NCBI RefSeq assembly: GCF_902833085.1
Contig: NZ_CADFEB010000003.1
Coordinates: 496,001 to 560,000 of the forward strand
Length of the DNA stretch: 64,000 bases
Source of the DNA: Burkholderia ubonensis
GTDB lineage: Bacteria > Pseudomonadota > Gammaproteobacteria > Burkholderiales > Burkholderiaceae
Reading direction: 5' to 3'
The notes under the pieces were generated by a model. The model did not search any database. It was not told the DNA's origin and worked only from the letters and a program-made list of their open reading frames with translations. Below are positions 24,652-34,225 of the stretch, piece by piece. Position numbers and translations under genes: made by a program. Every line of letters starts with the position of its first letter. Position 1 is the stretch's first letter.

Positions 24652-25555
24652 GATGCCCGCCGACCTGCCCGACCTGAAGCTGCTTCAGCTTTTCGATCTC
24701 CTGTACGACGTGCGCAGCGTCACGCGCGTCGCCGAGCAACTGGGCCAGAGCCAGCCGACGGTCAGCATCTGGCTCGGGCACTTGCGGGAATACCTGCACG
24801 ATCCGCTCTTCATCCGCACGCCCGGCGGCATGGCGCCGACACCGCAAGCCGACGCGCTGATCGGGCCTTGCCGGGAAATTCTCGAATCCCTGCGGCGCTT
24901 CACCGCGTGGGAGATCGCGTTCGATCCTGCGACGGCCCAGAGACGGTTTCGCATCTGCATGACCGACGCGAGCCACATCACGCTGCTTCCGCGGCTGCTG
25001 GCTCATGTCCGGGCGCAGGCGCCCGGCGTCCGGCTGGAAGCCGCACGGATCGACGGCAATACGGAGCGGGCGCTCGAATCCGGCGAAGCCGATCTCGCGA
25101 TCGGCTATGTGCCATGGCTCGGCGGCGGCATTTATCAGCAGAAGCTGTACGACCAGGACTGGGTATGTCTGGTCAATCGGCATCACCCGAGGATTCGCGG
25201 TCGCCTCGGGGCAAAGCAGTATCGTTCGGAAGGACATGTCGCCATTACGGCGGGAACGGGCGCGCAGCTCCTCGAGCAGGCGCTGCGGCAGGCGCGCATC
25301 GAGCGCGACGTGGTGCTGGAGTTGCCGGGTTTTCTGGGTTTGGGTGCGATCGTCCAGACGACCGACCTGATCACGACGCTACCCCGTCATATCGGCCAGA
25401 CACTGGCTCAGGCGAGCGATCTGGCGGTTCATGCGTGCCCGATCCCGGTCGACGGGTTTGCGGTACGGCAGCATTGGCATGCGCGCTATCACCATGAGGC
25501 GGGCAACCGGTGGCTGCGCGGCGTCGTGATTCGATTGTTCGGTGCATCGCATTGA
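24635..25555 (+). CDS. LysR-family transcriptional regulator
   Basis: A 306-residue LysR protein. The helix-turn-helix is near residues 20-45 (SVTRVAEQLGQSQPTVSIWLGHLREYL), followed by DPLFIRTPGGMAPT. The C-terminal half is the periplasmic-binding-like inducer domain (FRICMTDASHITLLPRL; ADLAIGYVPWLGGG). It is divergent from the minus-strand operon starting at 24553 with an 81 bp gap that contains the inverted repeats. It probably activates that operon in response to the imported acid. In-frame ATGs at 24650 and 24653 are possible alternative starts. Confidence 0.9.
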   Translation: MDNNAMMPADLPDLKLLQLFDLLYDVRSVTRVAEQLGQSQPTVSIWLGHLREYLHDPLFIRTPGGMAPTPQADALIGPCREILESLRRFTAWEIAFDPATAQRRFRICMTDASHITLLPRLLAHVRAQAPGVRLEAARIDGNTERALESGEADLAIGYVPWLGGGIYQQKLYDQDWVCLVNRHHPRIRGRLGAKQYRSEGHVAITAGTGAQLLEQALRQARIERDVVLELPGFLGLGAIVQTTDLITTLPRHIGQTLAQASDLAVHACPIPVDGFAVRQHWHARYHHEAGNRWLRGVVIRLFGASH

Positions 25556-25652
25556 CGGGTCGCTTCGGCATTTCCGGCGGCGGTTGCCACAGGCCATCGC
25601 ATCCTGCTGCCGCGCCGAAACAATTTGTTACAAAGAGTCATTTTCATGGCCT

Positions 25653-25680
25653 CTTGAAGCGCGCGATGGGCGCCTCTATT
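25653..25680 (+). promoter_or_regulatory. Possible sigma32-type promoter upstream of groES-groEL remnant
   Basis: CTTGAA (25653-25658), 14 bp, CCTCTATT (25673-25680). This resembles the heat-shock consensus CTTGAAA / CCCCATnT and has the same 14 bp spacing as the two small-Hsp promoters near 28800. It lies about 105 bp before the remnant's ATG and probably once drove a groESL operon. Confidence 0.45.
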
Positions 25681-25786
25681 TCGCAATCCGCCAGACATTG
25701 GCTCGGCTGCACTGCGGCGTTCCACGCGCCCCGGTGTGCAGCCGGATTCCCTTATTGGTGATCCTTTAATCGCTCAGGAGATGGAA

Positions 25787-26014
25787 ATGCAGATTCGTCC
25801 CCTCTACGGCCGGGTACTCGAAGGCAAGGACAACTTCGGCTACAACGCGGCCATCGGCGAGGCGGGTGTGTTCGATCCCACCAAGGTCACGCATACGGCG
25901 CTGCAGAACGCCGCATCGATTGCCGGGCTGATCCTGACGACGGATGCAACGGTTGCCGAAGCGCCGAAGGACGAAAAGCCGGTTCAGGCTGCCACACCGG
26001 AACGCGAGTACTGA
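25787..26014 (+). pseudogene. groES-groEL fusion remnant
   Basis: A 75-codon frame. The first 11 residues, [11 protein letters not shown], match the start of GroES (MxIRPLxDRV). From residue 11 on, [12 protein letters not shown] and then [25 protein letters not shown] match the extreme C-terminus of GroEL. Almost all of groES and about 85 percent of groEL are missing, joined in frame at a shared Arg/Lys-Val-Leu. Between GYNAA and DPTKV a few more residues are lost. A good AGGAG ribosome site and a heat-shock-like promoter remain, so a short peptide may still be made, but it cannot be a chaperonin. Confidence 0.85.
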
Positions 26015-26034
26015 CCTGGCAGCGGGTCGTGCAC

Positions 26035-26110
26035 GCGCCGGCCAGCAGTCGCGGCCGGCGCAACGCGTTCGGCGCCGAGCGCTGTCCTCGCAACGCGGCG
26101 CCGCTTTTTT
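26035..26110 (+). terminator. Tandem hairpins with T-tract after groES-groEL remnant
   Basis: The first hairpin has a perfect 9-bp stem, GCGCCGGCC (26035-26043) and GGCCGGCGC (26053-26061). The second has CGGCGCCG (26070-26077) paired with CGGCGCCG (26096-26103), followed by C and six T (26105-26110). The second is a good rho-independent terminator for the plus strand. Confidence 0.7.
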
Positions 26111-26123
26111 GCCGGAAACCAAC

Positions 26124-26378
26124 ATGAAACTCGAACTTCGCATTGACGCAAAACCGCTTGACATTGAGCTCGACGACGTCGTGGCAGGACTGCTGGCTGC
26201 CCGACTCAACCTGCCCGCAGGTGCAGACAACAAGGACGCCCTTGCGCGCTATCTGAGCGAAAAGGGCGAGCCCTGGAGTCTCGACGAGGAGCACATGCGC
26301 AGACGCATACTTCGCCGGCTGATTCTGGATATCGCAGACCCGGCGCTGGTCATCCGCCATCTCATGGCCGACGAATGA
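26124..26378 (+). CDS. Small protein of unknown function
   Basis: An 84-residue frame beginning MKLELRIDAKPLDIELDDVV. It is acidic in the first half and basic in HMRRRILRRLILDIADP. It has no signal peptide or membrane segment and no recognised domain. It begins 14 bp after the T-tract of the terminator and is followed by the ParB-like gene on the same strand. Codon choice is normal for the region, which supports it being real. It may belong to a small mobile or accessory module with its neighbour. Confidence 0.5.
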   Translation: MKLELRIDAKPLDIELDDVVAGLLAARLNLPAGADNKDALARYLSEKGEPWSLDEEHMRRRILRRLILDIADPALVIRHLMADE

Positions 26379-26463
26379 ACTTGCCCAACCAGGCAGGTTA
26401 GGGCGGTGGCGACATAGACCCGTGTCTCGACTGTCTTGCTGTCCCGCAGAATCAGACATCACG

Positions 26464-26859
26464 ATGCCCGGCGATTCCCGTTCGTCTGTCCGCTCGTCGA
26501 TTCGGCTTCCCGCTGGCGTGCTCGGAATCGACTACCTCAAGTTTTTACAACTTTCGGTTGATGATGAGCTTCTCGGCGAGGCGTCACTCGGCGACGAAGC
26601 GCTGGAGGACGCCATGAGCGCCATCCGCGTCGGTTCAATGCGCGCGGCACGGCCGGCAATGAAGGTCTTCTTCGATGGCTGCCGGTTCTGGCTCGCCAGT
26701 CACTTTCACCGCTATGAGGCCGCCCGCCGTCTCGGCGCCCGTCATCAGGAATTCTGGTGCGAGATCAAGCCGGGTCCAAAGGACGACGCAGTGCGATATG
26801 CGTCGAGCGTTTCCAGCGCCATGCATTTACGTCACGACCCGTCCACCTCGGCTGGCTGA
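26464..26859 (+). CDS. ParB/Spo0J-like N-terminal domain protein, short
   Basis: A 131-residue protein. DYLKFLQLSVDDELL, then AMKVFFDGCRFWLASHFHRYEAARRLG and EIKPGPKDDAVRYASS follow the pattern of ParB-like nuclease-domain proteins (DGxxRxEAA type, here SHFHRYEAA). Relatives usually continue past the DAVRYA motif into a DNA-binding part; here the frame ends about 20 residues later, so the gene looks truncated. An upstream in-frame start at 26422 exists without better support. These proteins are common on plasmids and integrative elements, and this one lies beside a tRNA-like gene. Confidence 0.6.
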   Translation: MPGDSRSSVRSSIRLPAGVLGIDYLKFLQLSVDDELLGEASLGDEALEDAMSAIRVGSMRAARPAMKVFFDGCRFWLASHFHRYEAARRLGARHQEFWCEIKPGPKDDAVRYASSVSSAMHLRHDPSTSAG

Positions 26860-26938
26860 CCGTCATCCATGGATTCGTTGCGTTCGTTGCCCATGGCAAG
26901 CCGCGTTTGTCGGGGGGCATCGGATTCCCGGTTTCATG

Positions 26939-27012
26939 TGGGCCGTACTGGATTCGAACCAGTGACCAACGGACAAAAATGTCGGCTGCTCCACCAACTG
27001 AGCTAACGGCCC
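26939..27012 (-). tRNA. tRNA-Lys(UUU)-like gene with abnormal anticodon arm
   Basis: The acceptor stem GGGCCGT/ACGGCCC, D stem GCTC/GAGC and T arm ACTGG-TTCGAAT-CCAGT are all perfect, and discriminator A is at 26939. No CCA is encoded. Overall it follows tRNA-Lys, but the anticodon arm reads GCCGA-CATTTTTG-TCCGT: an eight-base loop instead of seven, a C-C mismatch in the stem and no purine after the U run. It may be a pseudo-tRNA or a diverged accessory copy. Confidence 0.7.
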
Positions 27013-27063
27013 GGTTCGTCTGATATCCGCCCGCCACCATGGCACTTTGCGTGTTTGCCCTAG

Positions 27064-27627
27064 TCAGCCGATATCGATCGTGCGACTCACGGTCTGCGAT
27101 CGCTCCGATTTTGGCACGGTCAACGTGAGCACACCGTTGTCAAACTTTGCCAAGGTGCGATCGGGGTCGGCGTTTTCCGGCATCGGAATCGTGCGCATGA
27201 AGCTTCCATGGGCACGCTCCAGCCGGTAGCAGCCGTTTTCCTCGCTGCGCACATCCTGCTTTTTCTCTCCACGCAGCACGATCGCCCCATCCTCGACGCT
27301 CACCTTCAGATCGTCGCGCTCCATTCCGGGCAGTTCGGCGGTCACGCGCAGTACCGGCCCTTCGTCGACGACGTCGATGCGCGGCTGGAAGCGCGACGAA
27401 CTGAAGTCGCCAAACCATCGTTCGAGCGCGCTACGGCCTGCAAACGGGTCATGAAAGAACTCCTCCACTGCACGCCACGGTTCGCGTGAGAGCAGTCGCG
27501 GAATGTCAGGCCACGAGGCCCGCCACTGTTCGCCTGTCTGTGGGCTTTCCGGGCCTTCTGCATCGGACTTGCGGGCAGCTCCGCGAAGGAACTTGAAGGG
27601 GTTCCATTTTTTCAAATCGGTATTCAT
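27064..27627 (-). CDS. Hsp20-family small heat shock protein, long N-terminal arm
   Basis: A 187-residue protein. The alpha-crystallin domain spans about residues 80-187: PRIDVVDEGPVLRVTAELPGMERDDLKVSVEDGAI, the late LERAHGSFMRTIPMPENAD, and FDNGVLTLTVPK with the conserved GVL motif. The N-terminal 80 residues contain WRASWPDIPRLLSREP and a DPFAG segment. It prevents aggregation of unfolded proteins without ATP. GGAGGA precedes ATG 27627. It is the last gene of a three-gene small-Hsp operon; a hexanucleotide repeat lies in the 164-bp gap before it. Confidence 0.88.
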   Translation of the reverse strand: MNTDLKKWNPFKFLRGAARKSDAEGPESPQTGEQWRASWPDIPRLLSREPWRAVEEFFHDPFAGRSALERWFGDFSSSRFQPRIDVVDEGPVLRVTAELPGMERDDLKVSVEDGAIVLRGEKKQDVRSEENGCYRLERAHGSFMRTIPMPENADPDRTLAKFDNGVLTLTVPKSERSQTVSRTIDIG

Positions 27628-27690
27628 AGCGTCCTCCGATTCAGCTTCAATCTGTTCGGGATTCCTGCATGACATCAGACACCGGTGCCT

Positions 27691-27731
<41 letters not shown>

Positions 27732-27791
27732 TCGCGGCGGCGGCAGCGCGATCGCTGCCGCCTGTGCTTCTGACCTGCCGTTGCTGACGAA

Positions 27792-28199
27792 TCAGTTGGA
27801 CTTGACTTCGATGCGCCGTGGGCGTGCCTCGTCGCGGCGTGGGATCGTCAGCTTGAGCACGCCGTCCTGGAGGCTCGCCTCGATCTTTGACGTATCGAAG
27901 TCCGGTGACAGCGTGAACGTCCGGGCGAAATGCGGTTCGCGGACCTCGGCATGCTGCAGTCGCAGGTTTGCCGGCGTCGGCACCACCGCCTCGGCCTCGA
28001 TCGAGAGGCTGCTGTCGTGAACTTTGACGTCCAGCTTGTCCTTCGTCACGCCGGGCAGATCTGCCCACAGGGTGACGCCGTGACTGTCCTCGTATATGTC
28101 AACGGCCGGGGTGAGGGTGATCCGGCGCGTAGCCTGTTCCGTGTCGCGACGCGTTACTGCGGATCGGTCGCGTTCAGCCAGTTGGGTCGTGTCGTTCAT
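27792..28199 (-). CDS. Hsp20-family small heat shock protein
   Basis: A 135-residue small Hsp. The alpha-crystallin domain starts near residue 28 (LTPAVDIYEDSHGVTLWADLPGVTKDKLDVKV) and contains FARTFTLSPDFD and the LQDGVLKLTIPR motif. The N-terminal arm is short and charged (LAERDRSAVTRRD). It is the second gene of the operon, 15 bp after the first. It likely forms mixed oligomers with its neighbours and hands clients to DnaK, a copy of which is encoded downstream in the island. Confidence 0.92.
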   Translation of the reverse strand: MNDTTQLAERDRSAVTRRDTEQATRRITLTPAVDIYEDSHGVTLWADLPGVTKDKLDVKVHDSSLSIEAEAVVPTPANLRLQHAEVREPHFARTFTLSPDFDTSKIEASLQDGVLKLTIPRRDEARPRRIEVKSN

Positions 28200-28214
28200 G
28201 ATCGGCTCCTCGTG

Positions 28215-28655
28215 TTACTGGATAGCGATGGCGCGTGGCTTGGACGACTCGCGCTTGCCGACACTGATCGACAGGCAGCCATTTTCGTAGCGCGCCTGGA
28301 CCTTGTCGGGATCGGCGGTGTCGGGCAGCTCGATGACGCGCCGGAAGGTGCCGACGAAGCGCTCCTGCACATAGGTACGCGTGTCGCTTCCAGTGTCGGG
28401 TTGTGTCGATTTGCGTTCGCCGCTGATGGTCAGCAGGCCCTTGTCGATCGCTACGTCGAGTTCGGTGGCGTTGATGCCCGGGGCGAAGGCAACGATCTCG
28501 ATCGACTCGTCAGTCGCGCCGATGTTGATCTGAGGAAACGCGCCGAGCCGGCCGGCGCGGATACTGGACGGGAAACCGCCGAAGAGTTGCGCCATCTGCT
28601 GCTGCAGGCGGTCGAACTCGCTCAAGAGATCGGTTCCGAAGTAAAGATCGCTCAT
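28215..28655 (-). CDS. Hsp20-family small heat shock protein
   Basis: A 146-residue small Hsp. MSDLYFGTDLLSEFDRLQQQMAQLF is the usual N-terminal helix. The alpha-crystallin domain contains PQINIGATDESIEIVAFAPGI, VQERFVGTFRRVIELPD and ENGCLSISVGK, in which Val-Leu of the GVL motif is replaced by Cys-Leu. GAGGAGGATACGATC precedes ATG 28655; the longer frame from 28745 is not supported. It is first in the operon, with a sigma32-type promoter 140 bp upstream. Confidence 0.92.
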   Translation of the reverse strand: MSDLYFGTDLLSEFDRLQQQMAQLFGGFPSSIRAGRLGAFPQINIGATDESIEIVAFAPGINATELDVAIDKGLLTISGERKSTQPDTGSDTRTYVQERFVGTFRRVIELPDTADPDKVQARYENGCLSISVGKRESSKPRAIAIQ

Positions 28656-28792
28656 GATCGTATCCTCCTCGAGTGCAGCCGGGAGGCGAACGGGCCTACG
28701 CGCTCCAGTTCGCCTGCCGGACTGCCGGCAAACAAATCGAAACACGCAGCGCGCGGAATGAAGCGACTCGCGCGTCTGCCTGAGCGAAACCT

Positions 28793-28821
28793 AAGATAGG
28801 AACTCTGCGGAAAATTTCAAG
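28793..28821 (-). promoter_or_regulatory. Sigma32-type promoter for the small-Hsp operon
   Basis: On the minus strand CTTGAAA (28821-28815), 14 bp, CCTATCTT (28800-28793). It matches the heat-shock sigma factor consensus well and drives the three Hsp20 genes. Confidence 0.7.
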
Positions 28822-28842
28822 GGGCGTCGGCGGATTTTTGCA

Positions 28843-28871
28843 CTTGAAATTTCGGTGCTGGAACCTATCAT
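28843..28871 (+). promoter_or_regulatory. Sigma32-type promoter, divergent
   Basis: CTTGAAA (28843-28849), 14 bp, CCTATCAT (28864-28871), reading toward the gene at 28905. It is a mirror image of the minus-strand promoter; together they form a 10-bp inverted repeat AAATTTCAAG / CTTGAAATTT separated by 21 bp. Confidence 0.7.
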
Positions 28872-28904
28872 CGCAGCGGCTCGTTACTGCATGCGGAGGA
28901 CGCC

Positions 28905-29288
28905 ATGGAATTCGACACGGACTGGCTTACGCTGGGCAGGCATCGTATCCGGCTGCGCTCGACGAAGGGCTTTCCGACCGAGACGATGCGCACTGTGACC
29001 GAGGTCGTCAGGCTCGCGATCGACAACAACATGAGCGCGCGGGCGCGACTCGTCGAGGTCGTCTGCCGGCAAGAAAAGACCTACGACGTGCTGGTCGGCA
29101 CGACGATGGCGGAGGACAAGGTTTGTGCACCGCAACTTGAAGCCGCGGTTGCGGTCGTGCTCGGCCTGTTGCCTGACCAGATCAACATCACGGTCACCCC
29201 CGTCACGCAAAAGGAGGTCGATCTGCACTTTGGCGTGTACGAGCGGATGCTGTCGGAGAAGCTGAGTACGACGTCGCCGCCCCGCTGA
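28905..29288 (+). CDS. Heat-shock-island protein of unknown function
   Basis: A 127-residue soluble protein, MEFDTDWLTLGRHRIRLRS at the start. It has an amphipathic stretch, MRTVTEVVRLAIDNNMSARARLVEVV, and a C-terminal half ending VTPVTQKEVDLHFGVYERML. No known domain is recognised. It starts 34 bp after the -10 box of a sigma32-type promoter, so it is predicted to be heat-induced. GCGGAGGACGCC precedes the ATG. Its promoter is shared back-to-back with the small-Hsp operon, which suggests a role in protein quality control (inference from context only). Confidence 0.65.
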   Translation: MEFDTDWLTLGRHRIRLRSTKGFPTETMRTVTEVVRLAIDNNMSARARLVEVVCRQEKTYDVLVGTTMAEDKVCAPQLEAAVAVVLGLLPDQINITVTPVTQKEVDLHFGVYERMLSEKLSTTSPPR

Positions 29289-29394
29289 CCGATCGGTCCG
29301 GCACTCCGCCGTGCGGCCGGCACAGGTTCGCGTCTCCCGCCACGCTGGCGCGGGGCGGGCACGGCGGCAACGATCTCGGAATGGGAGCACCATC

Positions 29395-29766
29395 ATGAAA
29401 GTACGTTCACGCGGGCTACTCGCCGCGGCCGCCCTGGCCGCGGGCGCCTTCTCTGGAGCGGTGGTTGCGGTGGCGCCGCGGGCACTGCCGGCCCTGCAGG
29501 ACATCTGGATCGCCGGCACGATCCAGCGGGGCAACGGGCAGTTCGCGCCGGGGGACTATACGACGATCCGGCTGGATCGTCCGGCCGCGTCACCGTGCAG
29601 CGACAAGGTCGTGACCGACATTCTGCTCGGCCGGGCCGACACCACCGAACACTTGCTGCTGTTGCCGTATCTGAACCAGCGGGTCGCGGTGAAAGGGCGC
29701 ATTACCTGCCCGGATTCCGGAATCCAGTTTGCACCGACGCCGGACTTCGTATTTCCGATCTACTGA
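29395..29766 (+). CDS. Small exported protein of unknown function
   Basis: A 123-residue protein with a clear signal peptide (MKVRSRGLLAAAALAAGAFS, then a hydrophobic Ala/Val stretch). The mature domain contains two cysteines (PCSDKV and TCPDSG), likely a disulfide, in a beta-rich pattern (VAVKGRITCPD; FAPTPDFVFPIY). No family is recognised. It follows the heat-shock gene at 28905 by 106 bp on the same strand and may share its transcript. Envelope stress is a plausible theme. Confidence 0.6.
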   Translation: MKVRSRGLLAAAALAAGAFSGAVVAVAPRALPALQDIWIAGTIQRGNGQFAPGDYTTIRLDRPAASPCSDKVVTDILLGRADTTEHLLLLPYLNQRVAVKGRITCPDSGIQFAPTPDFVFPIY

Positions 29767-30144
29767 CCCGGCAGGAGCGCTTCCAACGCGCATGCACTAC
29801 CGTGCGCGGCTTCGGTCCGCCCACCGGGCGGACGTCGTTGCAATCGCACGCGATGCCCAACAGTACATCGACGACCTTGATTTTTTCGTAACTGTTTTTA
29901 TATTTTGTTTTGCCAGCCCGGATAGCGATGAAGGGCAAATGGCGTATGCCCGTGACGTCGGATGACGCGTGTCTGGGAAACACGGCAAGCGGGTAGAGTC
30001 AGGGGTGCGAAGCGAAATCTCACCGCATGTGGTGAGCGTCGTAGCGCAGGCGTCGGGCCGGCGGTCCCGCCCGCGATCGTCCGCCCCTGAGGGAGTAACG
30101 GCCGCCTCCGATGCGGCGGCCAGTGGAAGACGTGCAGGGCTGTC
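29767..30144 (+). other. Intergenic region, AT-rich block with possible promoter
   Basis: No gene is supported here. An AT-rich block near 29877-29906 contains TTGATT (29877-29882), 16 bp, TATATT (29899-29904), a reasonable promoter for the genes at 30145 and 30851. The rest is GC-rich without clear structure. Confidence 0.4.
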
Positions 30145-30798
30145 ATGAAAACGGCGATCAGTTTCCGGAACATTTCGGAGCTTGCCCGCCCCGACCTGAA
30201 AGGCCTGATTGGCAATCTCCTCGACCGACACCTTCAGCCGCACCTGTCGCACTTCCCCGCGGAACTCGTCCGGTTGCGTGCGACCCTCGAACGAAGCGGC
30301 CATCGCAGTCTCTACCGGGCAAGGCTCCGGCTCGGATTGCCGAGCGCCACACTCGCCTGCTCGGACGAATCGCCCGAGCTCGGCAAAGCCCTCGAACTCT
30401 CCTTCACGGAACTGCAGCGGCAGCTCGAGCGCCACATCGCCCATCTGCGTCACGAGGACAACTGCGCCGCGAGGAGCGCCGCGCCGGGTTGCGGCGACTC
30501 AAAGACGCGGCGGCCGGTCCCGCCGGCGCCGGGCTGGCGCTATTCAGCGATCTCGTGCGCCCATTGCTGCCGGCGCTCAAGCGCTTCGTGGAACGCGAAC
30601 TCGCCTACCTGCAGGCGCGTGGCGATCTCGCATCGGGGGACCCCGCCGTCGATGAGGTCGTCGACGAGACGCTGGCCCGCGCCTGCGTCGGAACTCGCTG
30701 GCGCGGACGTACTGCTCGACGAGGCGCTGCAGGAGACCTTTCCGGCCAGGGGACCCGGTCAAGTATCGACCGGGATGCGCGGTGGGATGTCGGCGTAA
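30145..30798 (+). pseudogene. HPF/RaiA-like ribosome-associated protein with internal frameshifts
   Basis: The first 105 codons (MKTAISFRNISELARPDLKG, then HRSLYRARLRLGLPSATLACS) resemble the hibernation-promoting factor/RaiA fold. At about 30456 the sensible frame shifts: from there to about 30690 the second domain (FSDLVRPLLPALKRFVERELAYLQARGDL, VVDEVVDETLARA) is read in another frame. The original frame then resumes (GADVLLDEALQETFPA). Two compensating indels therefore scramble about 75 residues. An intact protein would have an HPF domain plus a helical domain. As written it lies just before dnaK and may be nonfunctional, or the indels could be sequencing errors. Confidence 0.6.
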
Positions 30799-30850
30799 CG
30801 GAGCGGGTTTCACGTGACCTTCTCCGAACCAGATCGAGCGAGTGAACACC

Positions 30851-32776
<1,926 letters not shown>

Positions 32777-32893
32777 GCCGCAGCAAAGTCATGCTTCGGC
32801 TCGATTCCAGGCTTGGACGAACCGATTCCGTCTGGACCCACGGCGGCATCAGGTACGGCGACGGCCCCGACGAGCGCTCGCATGGCCCGTCCG

Positions 32894-33421
32894 CTACGCC
32901 GCATCGCCACGCCGTGCGCATCGCGCGCCGACGCTCAGCAGCGCAACGCCGAGCGCGGCCGCCCATTCGGTCGAGAACGGCATCGTGTCCGCGGCACCCG
33001 CCAAGCCGCCTGCCATATCCGGTGGCGCGGCCGGTTCGGCATGCAGGCGGTCGACGATCTGCCGGAATCCGGCATCGCGCAGCGCGTACAGATGGACCTC
33101 GACCCACAGCGGGAAACATTCCCAACCGGCGGCAATGTCCGCGTAGTCAGCGACCGTACGAGAACCGCAACGCGTGCGCGTCGCCGGCTGCGCCTTCGTC
33201 AGCAGTCGATCGCGGTCGCGGCGCAGGATCTCGATCAACGGCTCGCGCTTGTGCCCGAAGTTCGCATAGAACGCGCCGCGCGTGAAACCCGCGCGCTCGA
33301 CGATATGCTCGACGGTCGTGTCGGCGAAGCCCTTCGCGATGAAGCATTCGCGAGCGGCGGCGATGAGCCGTTCGCGGGTGTCGAGCCGGCGTTGCATGCG
33401 GGTGAGGCGGGCGGGTTTCAT
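32894..33421 (-). CDS. TetR-family regulator
   Basis: A 175-residue TetR protein. The DNA-binding part is residues 10-60 (RLIAAARECFIAKGFADTTVEHIVERAGFTRGAFYANFGHKREPL). The ligand domain is short and ends ALLSVGARCARRGDAA. It lies 102 bp downstream of pqiC on the same strand, so it may be co-transcribed with pqiABC, or act on targets elsewhere. The start at 33421 matches the family; the longer frame from 33514 adds unmatched sequence. Confidence 0.82.
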   Translation of the reverse strand: MKPARLTRMQRRLDTRERLIAAARECFIAKGFADTTVEHIVERAGFTRGAFYANFGHKREPLIEILRRDRDRLLTKAQPATRTRCGSRTVADYADIAAGWECFPLWVEVHLYALRDAGFRQIVDRLHAEPAAPPDMAGGLAGAADTMPFSTEWAAALGVALLSVGARCARRGDAA

Positions 33422-33523
33422 CCTGTGCTGTCCGTGCGGTGGAAATGATTGAAGCGGCGCAATATCGCGCCGCGCGAAACGTCGTGTCGACGATCCGGTC
33501 TGTCGCGTCGTCACGGCGCCGGT

Positions 33524-34225
33524 TCAATCGTCGAGCGCGTCTGGCGCGCCGCGATTGACAGCGGAGGACGCGATCGGGCGCTTGAATGCGCCCGCTCGGC
33601 AATCGGCCGGCGGCGCGGCGTGCGTGGCCGCCGTGCGAATGCCCGCGGCGATCCCGAGCGCGAGCGCATCGAGCGCGCGGCGATACGCATCGACGAGTGC
33701 ATCGTAGCCCGCCGACGTATCGGCCCGAACGATGCTGCGGCACGTCAGTGCCGGCTGTCCGGCCCCGGAACTCACGCTCCAGGCCGCATCGAGCAGCACG
33801 TGCGACGCCGGCCTCGACTCGACATGCTGCATGTCCACCGCGACCCGGTAGACGGGGGTGCCGTCCGGGTGGGCGACGCGGTGAACATCGATCGTGCCGA
33901 GCACGGACGCGACGCGTGTCGACAGTCCGCCGCGCATTTCGTCGCCGAGCGGCGCGGCCCAGCGCTCCTGCTCCAGGATGTCGGCCCGCTGGGGGTCGCG
34001 CTGCACGACGAGCCGGTTGCCGTCCGCCGGCGCCGCGACGTGCACGGCCTGGATGTCGATCAGCCATGGGGGATGCGCGGCGGCGGCCTCAACACCCGCA
34101 TCGTCTGCCACCGCGAGGGTATGGAAATGCACCGGCGGCGAAGCGCACCCGCTCAGCGCCGCGAGTGCGACGCACGTCGCGATGCGCGCCGACATGCGGA
34201 GCCGGCCAAAAGAACGCGCTTTCAT
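33524..34225 (-). CDS. pqiC: PqiC-like ABC-type transport auxiliary lipoprotein
   Basis: A 233-residue lipoprotein. The signal ends in ALAALSGCASPPVHF with the lipobox Cys near residue 27. The core (LIDIQAVHVAAPADGNRLVVQ; RWAAPLGDEMRGGLSTRVASVLG) is the ABC_trans_aux fold of PqiC/YmbA, which sits on the outer membrane and contacts the PqiB tube. The last 30 residues are a basic, low-complexity tail. Its start overlaps the pqiB stop by 4 bp. Confidence 0.85.
   Translation of the reverse strand: MKARSFGRLRMSARIATCVALAALSGCASPPVHFHTLAVADDAGVEAAAAHPPWLIDIQAVHVAAPADGNRLVVQRDPQRADILEQERWAAPLGDEMRGGLSTRVASVLGTIDVHRVAHPDGTPVYRVAVDMQHVESRPASHVLLDAAWSVSSGAGQPALTCRSIVRADTSAGYDALVDAYRRALDALALGIAAGIRTAATHAAPPADCRAGAFKRPIASSAVNRGAPDALDD

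Noticed and set aside
26765-27040. Short frames running through the tRNA-like gene
   Set aside because: The cloverleaf pairing explains this segment better than a protein.
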